NCBI RefSeq assembly: GCF_021556485.1
Contig: NZ_JAKGBW010000019.1
Location: forward strand, 1 to 64,000
Origin: Oceanobacillus alkalisoli
GTDB lineage: Bacteria; Bacillota; Bacilli; Bacillales; Amphibacillaceae
Direction: 5' to 3'
Length of the DNA stretch: 64,000 nt
Shown in pieces: positions 7,987-17,144 of the stretch. The position numbers and the translations under genes were made by a program. Each line of letters opens with the position of its first letter. The stretch's first letter is position 1. The notes below the pieces were generated by a model. The model was not told the origin of the DNA. It was given only the letters and a program-made list of their open reading frames with translations, and did no database searches.

Positions 7987-8852
7987 TTATCCTTTTCAAC
8001 CTTCTTTCTTCCCATTTTTACAGTAATCGTAATAATTAAGATGACGATAATCGCCGCGGCAGAAATTGGAAGCCATATAAATCCATCCCCGAATTGGTCT
8101 AAGAAATCAGGTTCCCAGACTGCGAAATTGATATCCATTTCGGCCATGTATTCAGCAACCAGTCCGACAAAAGCTAAGAAGATTGCTACAATTAGAAAGC
8201 GGACGGAAATATATTCAGTCATCGAAGCTTTGATATTTGGATTCCGTGGCTTCATGCCCATGAGGGGCTCGATTTTACCATAAAGTTTTGGCAGGAGATA
8301 AAGTGTTGGAATTAAACCAAACAATACTCCAGAGATAACCATTTCATTCACAAAGCTAAATGCTTCAATTGCAAGAATACTTTCAGGCAGACCAGCAACA
8401 GCTTCTAATTCTTCTACTCCGAGCCATACTTTTCCGATATCGACTATTGAGCTCAGCATTTGGTCTATACCTACACCAATAATCGCGGCAGCGCCAATCT
8501 GCCTTTTGTTCGTTGGATCTCTTACAAGTAAACCTGCAACATACATCGCTAAAGAAAACTCTATAAATCCTTCTACTTCCCCAATTCCGCTAAAGTCCCC
8601 AAGCAATAATTTCCCGAAAATTATATCGCCAACGGATGCCCCAATTGCTGCGTATAATGGATGGAATAAAATAACGAGTATGAGTGGGATAAAAGCTAGA
8701 TACGAGATGGATATATCAATTGGACCTAATTGGAACTCTGGCAATAATTCTGTAAATAAACTTGCAAGCCCATATAGTGACATTGCCAGGATGAAAATCA
8801 TCATTTTCTGCGACTCGGTATACGCATCCCTATTCGGTAATTTGTTTGACAC
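7974..8852 (-). CDS. ECF transporter S (substrate-binding) component, unknown substrate
   Basis: This 292-residue membrane protein heads the ECF operon. Hydrophobic segments cluster from about residue 17 to 200, with SISYLAFIPLIL and AAIGASVGDIIFG typical of S components, and two further membrane segments follow near the C-terminus. It is longer than the usual 180-220 residues. GTG 8852 is preferred because AAAGGAGG lies seven bases upstream; the upstream ATG pair at 8903 lacks a ribosome site. The dedicated ATPase/EcfT genes show it forms a group I-style transporter. The linked PHP enzyme and RpiR regulator hint at a sugar-phosphate or polyol-like ligand, but nothing in the sequence proves this. 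Confidence 0.75.
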   Translation of the reverse strand: MSNKLPNRDAYTESQKMMIFILAMSLYGLASLFTELLPEFQLGPIDISISYLAFIPLILVILFHPLYAAIGASVGDIIFGKLLLGDFSGIGEVEGFIEFSLAMYVAGLLVRDPTNKRQIGAAAIIGVGIDQMLSSIVDIGKVWLGVEELEAVAGLPESILAIEAFSFVNEMVISGVLFGLIPTLYLLPKLYGKIEPLMGMKPRNPNIKASMTEYISVRFLIVAIFLAFVGLVAEYMAEMDINFAVWEPDFLDQFGDGFIWLPISAAAIIVILIITITVKMGRKKVEKDKWSA

Positions 8853-9036
8853 GATTGTTTCCTCCTTTAAATTTTTACTATCTTCATCATAACTTTCCAT
8901 CATTAAATGAGTATGATGACTTGGTTAAAAGGAGGTGAAATAAAGTAAGGTTATTTCCAATATGAAAATAAATTTACACAGTCCATCGATGAATCGGATT
9001 ATAATAGAAGAAAATGGAGAAAGGCTGGTGACGGAT

Positions 9037-9873
9037 ATGGCTTTATTTTTAAACGTTGATAAAACACAGTTGCCAACGAAACAGCAGCAAGTAATGGAAG
9101 TCATTGAAAAAAGAGGGATAAAAGTTGCGTATCTGTCGATTGATGAACTTGCTGAAGAAGCTGGCGTGAGTACAGCTACAATATCACGCTTTTTCCCATT
9201 AGCTGGCTTTGAAAACTTTAAACAATTTAAGGAATATGTGAAAAAGCGGATTGAAACAACACCAGAGAATAAGCTACGAAATTCGATTCTCGATATTGGC
9301 GGTGGTGATACACTTGACCGGATGATTGAACAAAACTATGAATATCTTTTTCAAACACATACCCATCTGAATCGGAAAGATCTGTTGCAGGCTGTAACAG
9401 AAGTGATTCATGCAAAACGCGTAATCATTCATGCGCCGTCATCTTCTGAGGGTCTTGGTACGCTGCTCTCCCATCGGTTGAAGCGATTTGGCATCCTTGT
9501 TGAGCGAACAGCAAGGAGTGGAGCAGATATTTTTGAGTCGATGATTCACTTTGACGAGAAGGATGTCATCATTATTTTCCAGTATGTAAAATTACTGCCG
9601 GAATCGAAAGCAATTCTCGATTATGCAAACCGACTCGGTATTAAAACGATTCTGTTTACAGACCAGCTGGTAGGCGAAATGAATCGTCTCGCTGATTACG
9701 TACTTTATGCTTATCGGGGTGATACATGGGAATTTCATTCGATGGTAGCCGCTACAACTGTTGTCGAAATGCTCGTTATGCTTGTAGGCCAGCGATTGGA
9801 GGAAAAATCGATGGAGAACTTGCAGAAGCTAAGTAAATTGCGAAGGGAGTATGGAGATATTGTGCCGAGCTGA
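9037..9873 (+). CDS. RpiR/MurR-family transcriptional regulator (HTH + SIS)
   Basis: The protein (278 residues from ATG 9037) carries an N-terminal HTH_6 domain (LSIDELAEEAGVSTATISRFF, about 30-50) and a C-terminal SIS sugar-phosphate-binding domain (about 115-245, with IIHAPSSSEGLG). Regulators of this family sense phosphorylated sugars. It is divergent from the ECF operon with about 180 bp between starts, so it is the likely local regulator of that transporter. A longer frame from ATG 8962 is open but lacks a good ribosome site, and a TATAAT sits at about 9000, which favours the shorter form. Confidence 0.85.
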   Translation: MALFLNVDKTQLPTKQQQVMEVIEKRGIKVAYLSIDELAEEAGVSTATISRFFPLAGFENFKQFKEYVKKRIETTPENKLRNSILDIGGGDTLDRMIEQNYEYLFQTHTHLNRKDLLQAVTEVIHAKRVIIHAPSSSEGLGTLLSHRLKRFGILVERTARSGADIFESMIHFDEKDVIIIFQYVKLLPESKAILDYANRLGIKTILFTDQLVGEMNRLADYVLYAYRGDTWEFHSMVAATTVVEMLVMLVGQRLEEKSMENLQKLSKLRREYGDIVPS

Positions 9874-10064
9874 TTTGTAGAGAGATTAAGATTCCATAAG
9901 AATTTGTACCCATCGTTCCGTTTATGGAGTGAAATAAGGTCTGATTGTAAATAATCAATTTCCACAAAATCCCTGTTCTATAGAAACTTTTCTAAAATCT
10001 ATCCGTAATAAAACACACAACATCTTTTTTACTAGAAAATTGTATATCAGGGAGGAAAGCATTC

Positions 10065-11249
10065 ATGAAAAAATTATTACTATTATTCGCAGCTTCCATG
10101 TTTCTATTAATCACTGTCGCCTGCAGCGCAGATGATTCAGAAGCAGGTACAGAAAAAGATGACACGGCTACGAACGAATCAGAAGAAAATACATCTGAAA
10201 CAAATGATTCGACGGACGAAAGCGCATCTAATTCAGGGGAGTTTTCAGAAGTTGATTCCATCATTGTCGATGGAGATCTTCTTGCAGGTCTGCTTCACTT
10301 AAGCGATGACGGTGAGGTAGTTCAATGGGCAGAAATTGACTCTGGGATGATTGGGGACGCGAACCGGATGAAAGTCTGGGCTGACGGTGAGGTCGAGGAG
10401 CTGGATATGGAGAAATTTAACCAGCATTCGTATGTAAATGCAGAAGGGAACATATATGGTAGTGTAGTCGACCACGATCAAGCAGGCAGTCCGCAAACGG
10501 TTTACGTATATAATCCGCTAACTAGTGAATCAGAGAAGTATTTAAAACCGGAGGAAATCGAGGAATTTATCGTGGTCAATCCTCAACGGGTAAGTGACGA
10601 ACAAAAAACGATACTTTCTCAGAAAAATTATACAGACGGCGAAATTATTTTCCATCTATGGAATTACGAAACCGATGAAGTAGAGGAGCATAATATTTCA
10701 GAAGGCACGTATGCGCTCATCCCCGAGATTGATAATATCCGCAGTGGACATCTTGGTTTAACCCGTGATACGAAGTCAATTTATGTCGGTTACTCGGAAG
10801 GTATTGTACATTATAATACAGAAACAGAAGAAGTCGATGCAGTGTCCCTTGAGGAAGACATGGAATACGTGATTACACCTACCGTGGATAGTCAGTATGT
10901 TATTACACAAAAGTATATCGGTGATGAATCGGAAGTGAATAATAGATTCTACATCACAGATCGGGATACTCTTGAACAAACAGAGATTGGTAATGCAGAC
11001 AACGCTATTTCCATTACAGATGGTAGAATTCTGTTAGTGGCGGAAAATGAATTGCAGGTTTATGATATCGAAACCGGTGAAACATCGCTGTACTATACGA
11101 TTGAACTTGATGAGGAATTTGATCTGAAAGGCGTCCGTGTGAGCGGAGATGGCAACACAATTGCTTATTATTATGAAGAAGAAGTGCCGCGAGAAGATGA
11201 TCCAGAGAAGACGACAGATCAGACGACGATACAAATTTTGCGTAAGTAA
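10065..11249 (+). CDS. Secreted lipoprotein, beta-propeller-like, unknown function
   Basis: The 394-residue protein starts after GGGAGG and has a lipoprotein signal peptide with lipobox ITVAC (Cys near residue 20). A low-complexity acidic Ser/Thr/Glu/Asp linker follows (about 21-62). The rest consists of repeated short strand-rich units (DGEIIFHLWNYETDEVEEH, TKSIYVGYSEG, DGRILLVAENELQVYDIETG) that look like WD40 or PQQ-type propeller blades. It should be anchored on the outer face of the membrane. It is a single-gene transcript ending in a terminator. Function is unknown; a stress-sensing or extracytoplasmic binding role is only a guess. Confidence 0.8.
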   Translation: MKKLLLLFAASMFLLITVACSADDSEAGTEKDDTATNESEENTSETNDSTDESASNSGEFSEVDSIIVDGDLLAGLLHLSDDGEVVQWAEIDSGMIGDANRMKVWADGEVEELDMEKFNQHSYVNAEGNIYGSVVDHDQAGSPQTVYVYNPLTSESEKYLKPEEIEEFIVVNPQRVSDEQKTILSQKNYTDGEIIFHLWNYETDEVEEHNISEGTYALIPEIDNIRSGHLGLTRDTKSIYVGYSEGIVHYNTETEEVDAVSLEEDMEYVITPTVDSQYVITQKYIGDESEVNNRFYITDRDTLEQTEIGNADNAISITDGRILLVAENELQVYDIETGETSLYYTIELDEEFDLKGVRVSGDGNTIAYYYEEEVPREDDPEKTTDQTTIQILRK

Positions 11250-11265
11250 TTTTAAAAATGCAAGT

Positions 11266-11301
11266 AATAGAGCTCAAGTGTTTGTGCCCTTGAGCTCTAT
11301 T
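11266..11301. terminator. Terminator hairpin, probably bidirectional
   Basis: A 13-bp perfect stem (AATAGAGCTCAAG with CTTGAGCTCTATT) lies between the convergent lipoprotein and TetR genes. The T tail is weak on the plus strand; the complement continues into a T-rich stretch. Confidence 0.65.
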
Positions 11302-11337
11302 ATAAGTTTCATCCGGTCGGAAAATCATTCTGAACGC

Positions 11338-11964
11338 TTATGCGCCACCAGAAATCCCACTCCAGTAAAAATCTACAATTTCCTTTGCTAAATCATCTAC
11401 GGAAGAAATAGAACGTTTAAAATCCTCATCCATCGAATTTCTTACGGTTAATAAATTGACAAAGATCAAAGTTGCGAGCCGTGTATTCGTTTCAGGGATT
11501 TCTCCTTGCTCCATGGCATGTGAAAGGGCTGTTTCAAGTTCTTTATATAGTGCTTTTTCCGCCCATTCCATCTGCTCAAGCTGCTCCTTTGATAAGGCAA
11601 GCTTTGCTTCTCTCATAAATACATTAATATCGATATTAATTGTTGCTTGCAGATGACCTTTCGCAAAATGAAATAATTTCATTTTAAACGGTTCATCCGT
11701 TGCTAAAATAGTGGTCGATTTCTCTTTGATAACGTTCATTAATTGCACCATTGCAGCGGTGAACAAGTCTGTTTTCGTTTTAAAATAATAGTAAACGGTC
11801 GCTTTTGTAACATTACAGCTTTCCGCTACATCGTCCATGGAAACGGAAGGAAATCCATTTTCCAAAAATAACGTTGTTGCCGTATGTAAAATGATATCTT
11901 TTGTTGAGGCCGCACCTTGTTCTTTACGCGGCCGTCCTATTGAACGGTGTTGTTTCTTTTCCAT
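11338..11964 (-). CDS. TetR/AcrR-family transcriptional regulator
   Basis: The 208-residue protein has a typical TetR N-terminal DNA-binding domain: ILHTATTLFLENGFPSVSMD, then VAESCNVTKATVYYYF (about 20-65). The helical C-terminal ligand domain is variable as expected. The basic N-terminus (MEKKQHRSIGRPRK) is common in this family. The gene is divergent from the MMPL exporter, with about 125 bp between starts, an arrangement typical of a repressor controlling a pump. The ligand is probably a lipid or hydrophobic compound handled by the pump, which is inference. Confidence 0.9.
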   Translation of the reverse strand: MEKKQHRSIGRPRKEQGAASTKDIILHTATTLFLENGFPSVSMDDVAESCNVTKATVYYYFKTKTDLFTAAMVQLMNVIKEKSTTILATDEPFKMKLFHFAKGHLQATINIDINVFMREAKLALSKEQLEQMEWAEKALYKELETALSHAMEQGEIPETNTRLATLIFVNLLTVRNSMDEDFKRSISSVDDLAKEIVDFYWSGISGGA

Positions 11965-12020
11965 TATTCATCCAACTCCAGCTTATTTTCGTGATAATAG
12001 TATAACATAATAGCTACAAC

Positions 12021-12050
12021 TTGATTAATTAACGATCCAGTATATATAAT
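12021..12050 (+). promoter_or_regulatory. Promoter/operator region for the MMPL exporter
   Basis: TTGATT (12021-12026) and TATAAT (12045-12050) lie 18 bp apart in the divergent region between tetR and the exporter gene. The spacer contains the palindromic stretch TTAATTAA, a plausible part of a TetR operator. Confidence 0.45.
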
Positions 12051-12090
12051 TAAAAAGGATTTTACTTTTTGAGTGAAGGGATTTGAAATC

Positions 12091-14319
12091 GTGAAGAATT
12101 TCCTTAAAAGCTGGAGTGGCCTCGTTGCTGGTTCAAAGACGCGTTGGCTCACTTTATTTATTTGGATTTTACTTATTGGTGTATTTTCATTGATTTGGCC
12201 GCAAGTAAATGATGAGGAAACGACAGATCAGCAGCTGCTGCCCGATGATATGATGTCCGTTCAAGCAATGGAAATCGTGGAACAAGAATTTGCTGATGAC
12301 TCGGGTACACCATTATTGCTTGTTTGGTACCGTGATGGTGGCCTTGAAATGGAAGATATGAAAATGATTCAGGGTCTTTATAAGGAATTGGACGCTGAAC
12401 CGTTAGCAAAACAGAAAATGATTCCGCCATTTTCGGAGGTTCCTGTTGAAGCATTACTTGGAAGTGCTTCGGAAGACGGAGAGGCACTAACTACGCCGGT
12501 CTTTTTCGAGAAAGGGACGACGACAGACGAATATAACACGATATTAGAAGATTTACGCCTTCTGATTGAAGATTCCGCGAGTGAGAGAATCACACAAAAA
12601 GAGCTGGATGAATCAGGTCTTCACGTACGTTTTTCTGGTCCTGTAGGAATTCAAACCGACACAGTTTCCTTATTCAGTAATGCAGACTTCACGCTACTGC
12701 TCGGGACGGTAGTTATTGTATTTGCTCTTCTTATTATTTTATATCGTTCACCGATTCTTGCGCTTGTACCCCTTGTGGCGGTAGGGATTGCTTATGGTGT
12801 TATTAGTCCATTGCTCGGATTTTTAGCGAGTAAGGGCTGGATTGAAGTCGATGCCCAAGCGATTTCCATTATGACGGTTCTTTTATTTGGAGCGGGGACG
12901 GATTATTGTTTATTCCTGATTTCACGCTATCGTGATGAATTACGCTATGAAAGAGATAAATATACAGCATTAAAAAATGCGATGAGCGGTGTCGGCGGAG
13001 CGATTATGATGAGTTCATCATCGACTGTGATTGGTCTATTATCGCTTGCACTGGGAGTTTATGCTTCTTATCACCGGTTCGCGATTCCGTTTAGTTTATC
13101 CATTTTCCTAATGGGGATTGCGGCGCTTAGTGTCCTGCCAGCAATCTTGGCATTGATTGGGCGCTTTGCCTTTATTCCATTCGTACCACGGCCGGAAGAA
13201 ATGATTCAAGAGTTAGAAGAGAAAAAAGGGAAGAAATTAAGACGGCCGAGAGAAACGAATCGATTCGGTAAAAAAATTGGCGAAGTTGTTACCAATCGCC
13301 CGTGGACGGTCATTCTCATCACACTCGTCGTTCTCGGTGGATTAGCTGCATTTGTGCCAAAAATTCAATACACATATGCTTTGCTTGATTCCTTCCCAGA
13401 TGATATGCCGTCAAAAGAAGGTTTCACAATTATCTCCGACCATTATCCACCAGGTGAGATTGCACCAATTGAAGTAATTGTCGATGCGGATGGGGAAGAG
13501 ATTGGATACTTAAAAGAAGAATTAGAGGACCATCCGTATGTGGAAGTTGTTTCTGACATGGTAGAGGGTGCTGAAAACAGTGAAATTAAGAAGTGGAAAA
13601 TTACGCTTTCTATCGATCCGTATTCAGCGGAAGCCGTGGAGAGCATACCTGAAATTAAAGAAATCGCTGCGGGTGCATTAGGAGGTGCCGATGATCGAGT
13701 ATGGGTCGGTGGAGAAACGGCAACTCTTTATGATACCGATCAGGCGACGAGCCGGGATCAGTCGGTTATTATGCCGGTGTTGCTGTTAATTCTTGCTGTC
13801 ATGCTTGTAATTTTCTTGCGTTCGTTCGTTGCAATGGCCTATTTATTATTTACGGTCATTATCTCATATGCATCCGCACTTGGACTTGGTTGGATTGTGT
13901 TGCATTATATCTTTGATGTGTCCGCAATCCAGGGGCTTATTCCACTATATTCGTTTGTGTTCCTTGTTGCTTTAGGAATCGACTATAATATTTTCCTCGT
14001 ATCAAGCTTATGGGATTATAGAAAAACGATGCCATTAAAAAATGCGATATCTAGAAGTGTTGCAGTTACAGGCGGTGTCATTAGTTCAGCAGGACTAATT
14101 CTTGCCGGAACCTTTGCGGTACTCGCAACGATGCCGTTTGATGTTCTCGTGCACTTCGGTACGATTACAGCGATTGGAATTTTACTTGATACGTTTATTG
14201 TCAGACCACTGCTTGTACCAGCGATTACTTCTGTTCTTGGCAGATTTTCGTTTTGGCCAGGTAAGCTGTGGAAATTGAAAGATGATGAAGCATTGAATGA
14301 ACGGTCTAGAAATGAATAG
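12091..14319 (+). CDS. MMPL-family (RND superfamily) membrane exporter
   Basis: The 742-residue protein has the duplicated MMPL layout: one N-terminal membrane helix (about 15-35), an extracytoplasmic loop, five or six helices (about 200-370), a second single helix (about 410-430), a second extracytoplasmic domain and a final helical bundle (about 555-725). FGAGTDYCLFLISRYRDEL and VALGIDYNIFLVSSLWD carry the paired Asp-Tyr proton-relay motifs in the two halves. GTG 12091 is preferred over GTG 12073 because AAGGGA lies nine bases before it. Members export lipids, hydrophobic drugs or siderophores using the proton gradient. The neighbouring TetR gene suggests inducible efflux. Confidence 0.88.
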   Translation: MKNFLKSWSGLVAGSKTRWLTLFIWILLIGVFSLIWPQVNDEETTDQQLLPDDMMSVQAMEIVEQEFADDSGTPLLLVWYRDGGLEMEDMKMIQGLYKELDAEPLAKQKMIPPFSEVPVEALLGSASEDGEALTTPVFFEKGTTTDEYNTILEDLRLLIEDSASERITQKELDESGLHVRFSGPVGIQTDTVSLFSNADFTLLLGTVVIVFALLIILYRSPILALVPLVAVGIAYGVISPLLGFLASKGWIEVDAQAISIMTVLLFGAGTDYCLFLISRYRDELRYERDKYTALKNAMSGVGGAIMMSSSSTVIGLLSLALGVYASYHRFAIPFSLSIFLMGIAALSVLPAILALIGRFAFIPFVPRPEEMIQELEEKKGKKLRRPRETNRFGKKIGEVVTNRPWTVILITLVVLGGLAAFVPKIQYTYALLDSFPDDMPSKEGFTIISDHYPPGEIAPIEVIVDADGEEIGYLKEELEDHPYVEVVSDMVEGAENSEIKKWKITLSIDPYSAEAVESIPEIKEIAAGALGGADDRVWVGGETATLYDTDQATSRDQSVIMPVLLLILAVMLVIFLRSFVAMAYLLFTVIISYASALGLGWIVLHYIFDVSAIQGLIPLYSFVFLVALGIDYNIFLVSSLWDYRKTMPLKNAISRSVAVTGGVISSAGLILAGTFAVLATMPFDVLVHFGTITAIGILLDTFIVRPLLVPAITSVLGRFSFWPGKLWKLKDDEALNERSRNE

Positions 14320-14366
14320 TTTTATAAAAATGCGGATGGGTTTGGATATTAAGCAACACTAGCATT

Positions 14367-14400
14367 AAAAAATGAGGATCTTTTGATCCTTATTTTTTGC
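14367..14400 (+). terminator. Rho-independent terminator
   Basis: A 14-bp stem (with one G-T pair) around a TTTT loop ends in a T run, downstream of the MMPL gene. The remaining bases to about 14635 contain no gene I can support. Confidence 0.8.
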
Positions 14401-14635
14401 ATTTTGGAAATGAGAAAAAAGTGAAGTGATAGAAGTTAGGTTCGAGATTTATGAACAGTGGTTACTATGAAGCGGCAATTATATCATTCTTTCATGTGCC
14501 AGGCAGCCGAAGTATTGGCTAAGTATACGTAAAATGTGAAGTAACGTGTATATAGGCAAACTATCACTTGTTTGCCTAGGAAGTAGGGAAACGGAGCGAA
14601 GTACTAGAATGTTACAGTGGACAGGTTCAAGATAT

Positions 14636-14998
14636 TTAACACATAGCTGTGGGCAACGATTCACTTTGTCGTTTTTGCTTTGTTGAAGGAGTAACATAAT
14701 GATTCCAGGAAAGTAAAACATTACAAGCTTGGAGTTGCTCTTCAAAATGACGAATATATACTTTCACTTTTTTACCGTTTCCCTCTGCTGGTGTTGTTAC
14801 AATGGAAGCAACTGCTTCATACCAAACTCCCAAAATTTTTATCGAAATTGGATGGTAACCTGTTGTAGGTAATAGGATATCAGGATGAATGTTTATGTCT
14901 GCTATTTGGTAGTCCAAAAACTTCGAACGAATATTTTCTCGTGTAATGGTGCCTTGTGTTTGGTACAGACAAACAATTTTAGAATTAGGATTGTTCAT
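14636..14998 (-). CDS. Small protein of unknown function
   Basis: The 120-residue frame has a very good ribosome site (AAAAGGAGG seven bases before ATG 14998), which is the main reason to accept it. The first 80 residues are mixed alpha/beta (SKFLDYQIADINIHPDILLP, ISIKILGVWYEAVASIV, KKVKVYIRHF), while the last 35 are unlike folded protein (TPSTKQKRQSESL). The C-terminal end may have arisen by loss of the original stop codon. There is no signal peptide or membrane helix. I do not recognise the family. Confidence 0.6.
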   Translation of the reverse strand: MNNPNSKIVCLYQTQGTITRENIRSKFLDYQIADINIHPDILLPTTGYHPISIKILGVWYEAVASIVTTPAEGNGKKVKVYIRHFEEQLQACNVLLSWNHYVTPSTKQKRQSESLPTAMC

Positions 14999-15252
14999 AT
15001 TATGTCCTCCTTTTTGTGTATTTACTATTTGTGAAGAATATCACTTAGTTTTATTATATAAAAAATTAACCATTAATGCAAGGGCTTTCATAAGTGGGAG
15101 GATGAATAGTAATTTGCTTTAGGAAAGAGGAAATTAGAACTTTGGTGATATTATTGAAAGCTATGATAGTGTTGAGACTTGAAGATCAGAGCATCTGTCC
15201 ATTGAAAAAACGGGATTGTGGACTCTGACACTCTGACCCTCAAAGCTCCTTT

Positions 15253-16020
15253 TTATTTGATTGTATTCCCACCGTCAATAACTATGTTTTCACCTGTTAT
15301 TAGGTTTGTTGCATCACTTGCAAGGAATAGAGCGATTGCTGCGACTTCTTCCGGGTAACCGAATCGTCCAAGTGGTATTTCTTTTTTCGCCTTTTCTCCT
15401 TTTTCGCCAGCCCATGCTTTTTGACCAAGTTCAGTTAAAATCACAGTAGGGGAGATTGCGTTCACATTAATGCCGAATTGTGCCCATTCCAAAGCAAGTA
15501 CCTTCGTCATTCCTACAATTCCCGCTTTACTTGCCCCGTAAGCAACATGATTATCGAGAGCAATAATTGCTGCCTGGGAAGCTAAGTTGACTATCTTCCC
15601 ACCATTACCTTGATCGATCATGACATTACCGACCTTCTGACACATCTTGAATGACCCTGTTAAATTCAAGTCAATCGTTTTTTGCCAGAAACTATCAGAA
15701 ATATTTTCCGCATCGTCTAGTAGTGCCACGCCAGCACAGTTTACGAGAATATCAATCTTACCAAATATCTCTCTTACTTTCGAAACCGCTTGATCCATAC
15801 TTTCATCATTCGTAATATCACATGTTACACCGATTGCATCCTGATCACATATTTCCTTGGCTGCCTCATTTACTCCTTCTTTCAAGTCAAGAATGGCTAC
15901 TTTAGCACCTTTTTCCACATATAATTCTGCGATAGCTTTACCGATGCCGCTAGCCCCGCCTGTTATTACAGCAACTTTATCTGTAATATTAAAATTCTTA
16001 TCAAATCCCTGAAAACCCAT
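15253..16020 (-). CDS. golD: GolD-like NAD-dependent SDR polyol dehydrogenase
   Basis: The 255-residue protein is a classical short-chain dehydrogenase with TGGASGIG (about 18-25), NCAG and the YGASK active site. The N-terminus FDKNFNITDKVAVITGGASG and the end GENIVIDGGNTIK closely match, as I recall it, GolD of Listeria, where the gene sits in an operon with dhaKL, rpiB, tal and tkt genes. Related enzymes oxidise glycerol, D-threitol or D-arabitol. It follows the DeoR regulator on the minus strand, so the two form a short operon divergent from the rest of the cluster. I infer a role oxidising a tetritol, such as D-threitol to D-erythrulose; glycerol to dihydroxyacetone is the main alternative. 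Confidence 0.8.
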   Translation of the reverse strand: MGFQGFDKNFNITDKVAVITGGASGIGKAIAELYVEKGAKVAILDLKEGVNEAAKEICDQDAIGVTCDITNDESMDQAVSKVREIFGKIDILVNCAGVALLDDAENISDSFWQKTIDLNLTGSFKMCQKVGNVMIDQGNGGKIVNLASQAAIIALDNHVAYGASKAGIVGMTKVLALEWAQFGINVNAISPTVILTELGQKAWAGEKGEKAKKEIPLGRFGYPEEVAAIALFLASDATNLITGENIVIDGGNTIK

Positions 16021-16094
16021 TCTAATCCCTCATTCCTCATTTTTTTTTTTCATTAAGTAAGCGATTACTAAAAGATAAGAAAAATGAACAACAA

Positions 16095-16859
16095 TTACAT
16101 AACTGTAATGTTGTTATCTTGTAGGTTCTTCGCAATACTCGTGCTAATCTGCTTTTCAGATATTAGTACATCAATTTCATCTGTAGTAGCAAATACAGAA
16201 CTTGACGTTTTTCCTATCTTAGAGTAGTCGATAATAGCAACTATCTTTTTGGAACGCTTTACCATTTCCCTTTTTAATTCCACTTCATATAAGTTGAAGT
16301 CGGTTAGCCCATTTTCAACGGTATATCCACTTGCAGAAGTAAACATGATATCAATATTTACATGATCCAGGATACTAACACCGAGCTTGCCTTCAATAGA
16401 AGTTGAACCATTTGTAACAACACCGCCAACGAGAATAACTGTAATGGCAGGATTATCTTTTAGTTCAAGAGCAGATTGTATCCCACTTGTTACAACAGTT
16501 AAACGCATGGAACTTTCATTTATTTTACGAGCTAACGCCAATGCAGTCGAACTGGCATCAAGTAATATACATTGTTGATCCTCAATTAAATCAAAAGCCT
16601 TATCAGCTATTTTCATTTTTTCTTGAATGTTTTTCTTTTCACGAACAGAGAAGCTTCGATCGTTATCAGGGCTATCGTTTAAAATTGCCCCACCGTGAGT
16701 TCTTTGAAGAAACCCGCCTAATTCCATTTTGGTTAAATCTGTTCTCAATGTAGCTTCCGATACATCTAAATTCGATGCAAGCTCTTTGACGGTTACCCTT
16801 CCCTTATCCTGCAAGAGCTGCAAAATTTTATCTCTTCTTTCACTTGCGAACATTTTCAT
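16095..16859 (-). CDS. DeoR/GlpR-family transcriptional regulator
   Basis: The 254-residue protein has the DeoR N-terminal winged helix (ERRDKILQLLQDKGRVTVKE, VSEATLRTDL, with the conserved GGFLQRTHGGA after it) and a C-terminal sugar-phosphate sensor domain (ILLDASSTALALA, VILVGGVV). ATG 16859 was chosen because AAGGATG lies eight bases upstream; the open frame to 17024 is AT-rich non-coding sequence. Phosphorylated sugars are the usual inducers. It precedes the GolD-like gene and is divergent from the EltD-like gene, so it is the likely regulator of the polyol island. Repeated ACGAAA motifs in the divergent region are candidate operators. Confidence 0.88.
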   Translation of the reverse strand: MKMFASERRDKILQLLQDKGRVTVKELASNLDVSEATLRTDLTKMELGGFLQRTHGGAILNDSPDNDRSFSVREKKNIQEKMKIADKAFDLIEDQQCILLDASSTALALARKINESSMRLTVVTSGIQSALELKDNPAITVILVGGVVTNGSTSIEGKLGVSILDHVNIDIMFTSASGYTVENGLTDFNLYEVELKREMVKRSKKIVAIIDYSKIGKTSSSVFATTDEIDVLISEKQISTSIAKNLQDNNITVM

Positions 16860-16969
16860 CTCTATAACATCCTTATACTTTATATTATCTCTTATGTTAG
16901 ACGAAAAAGTGGAAATAATCAACGTGGAAACGAACTTTCTTTTGTTGTCGGGAATGAGCTTTAGTTTTA

Positions 16970-17033
16970 TATAACGAAAGACTACGAAAATCTTCAATAA
17001 TAATATTGACAAAACGAAAATCAATGATAATAT
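16970..17033 (+). promoter_or_regulatory. Promoter and candidate DeoR operator of the polyol operon
   Basis: TTGACA (17006-17011) and TAATAT (17028-17033) are separated by 16 bp. Three copies of ACGAAA (about 16974, 16985 and 17014) flank or overlap this promoter, an arrangement that would suit DeoR-type repression. A similar GAAAG-rich repeat group occurs before rpiB. Confidence 0.5.
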
Positions 17034-17144
17034 ATAAAGTGAGATGTAACCGATTCCAATTAAATGAATGAAAGTTACCTTTTATTTTTCATTGATTGAA
17101 TCGCTTTTTTATAAAAATATTAATCTATCAAAGGAGAATGGAAA

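Noticed and set aside
12173-12593. Minus-strand open frames inside the MMPL gene
   Set aside because: They mirror codon bias of a well-supported membrane protein and have no start signals.
14479-14745. Minus-strand 88-residue frame
   Set aside because: It overlaps the frame at 14636-14998, which has a far better ribosome site, and the product has no recognisable features.
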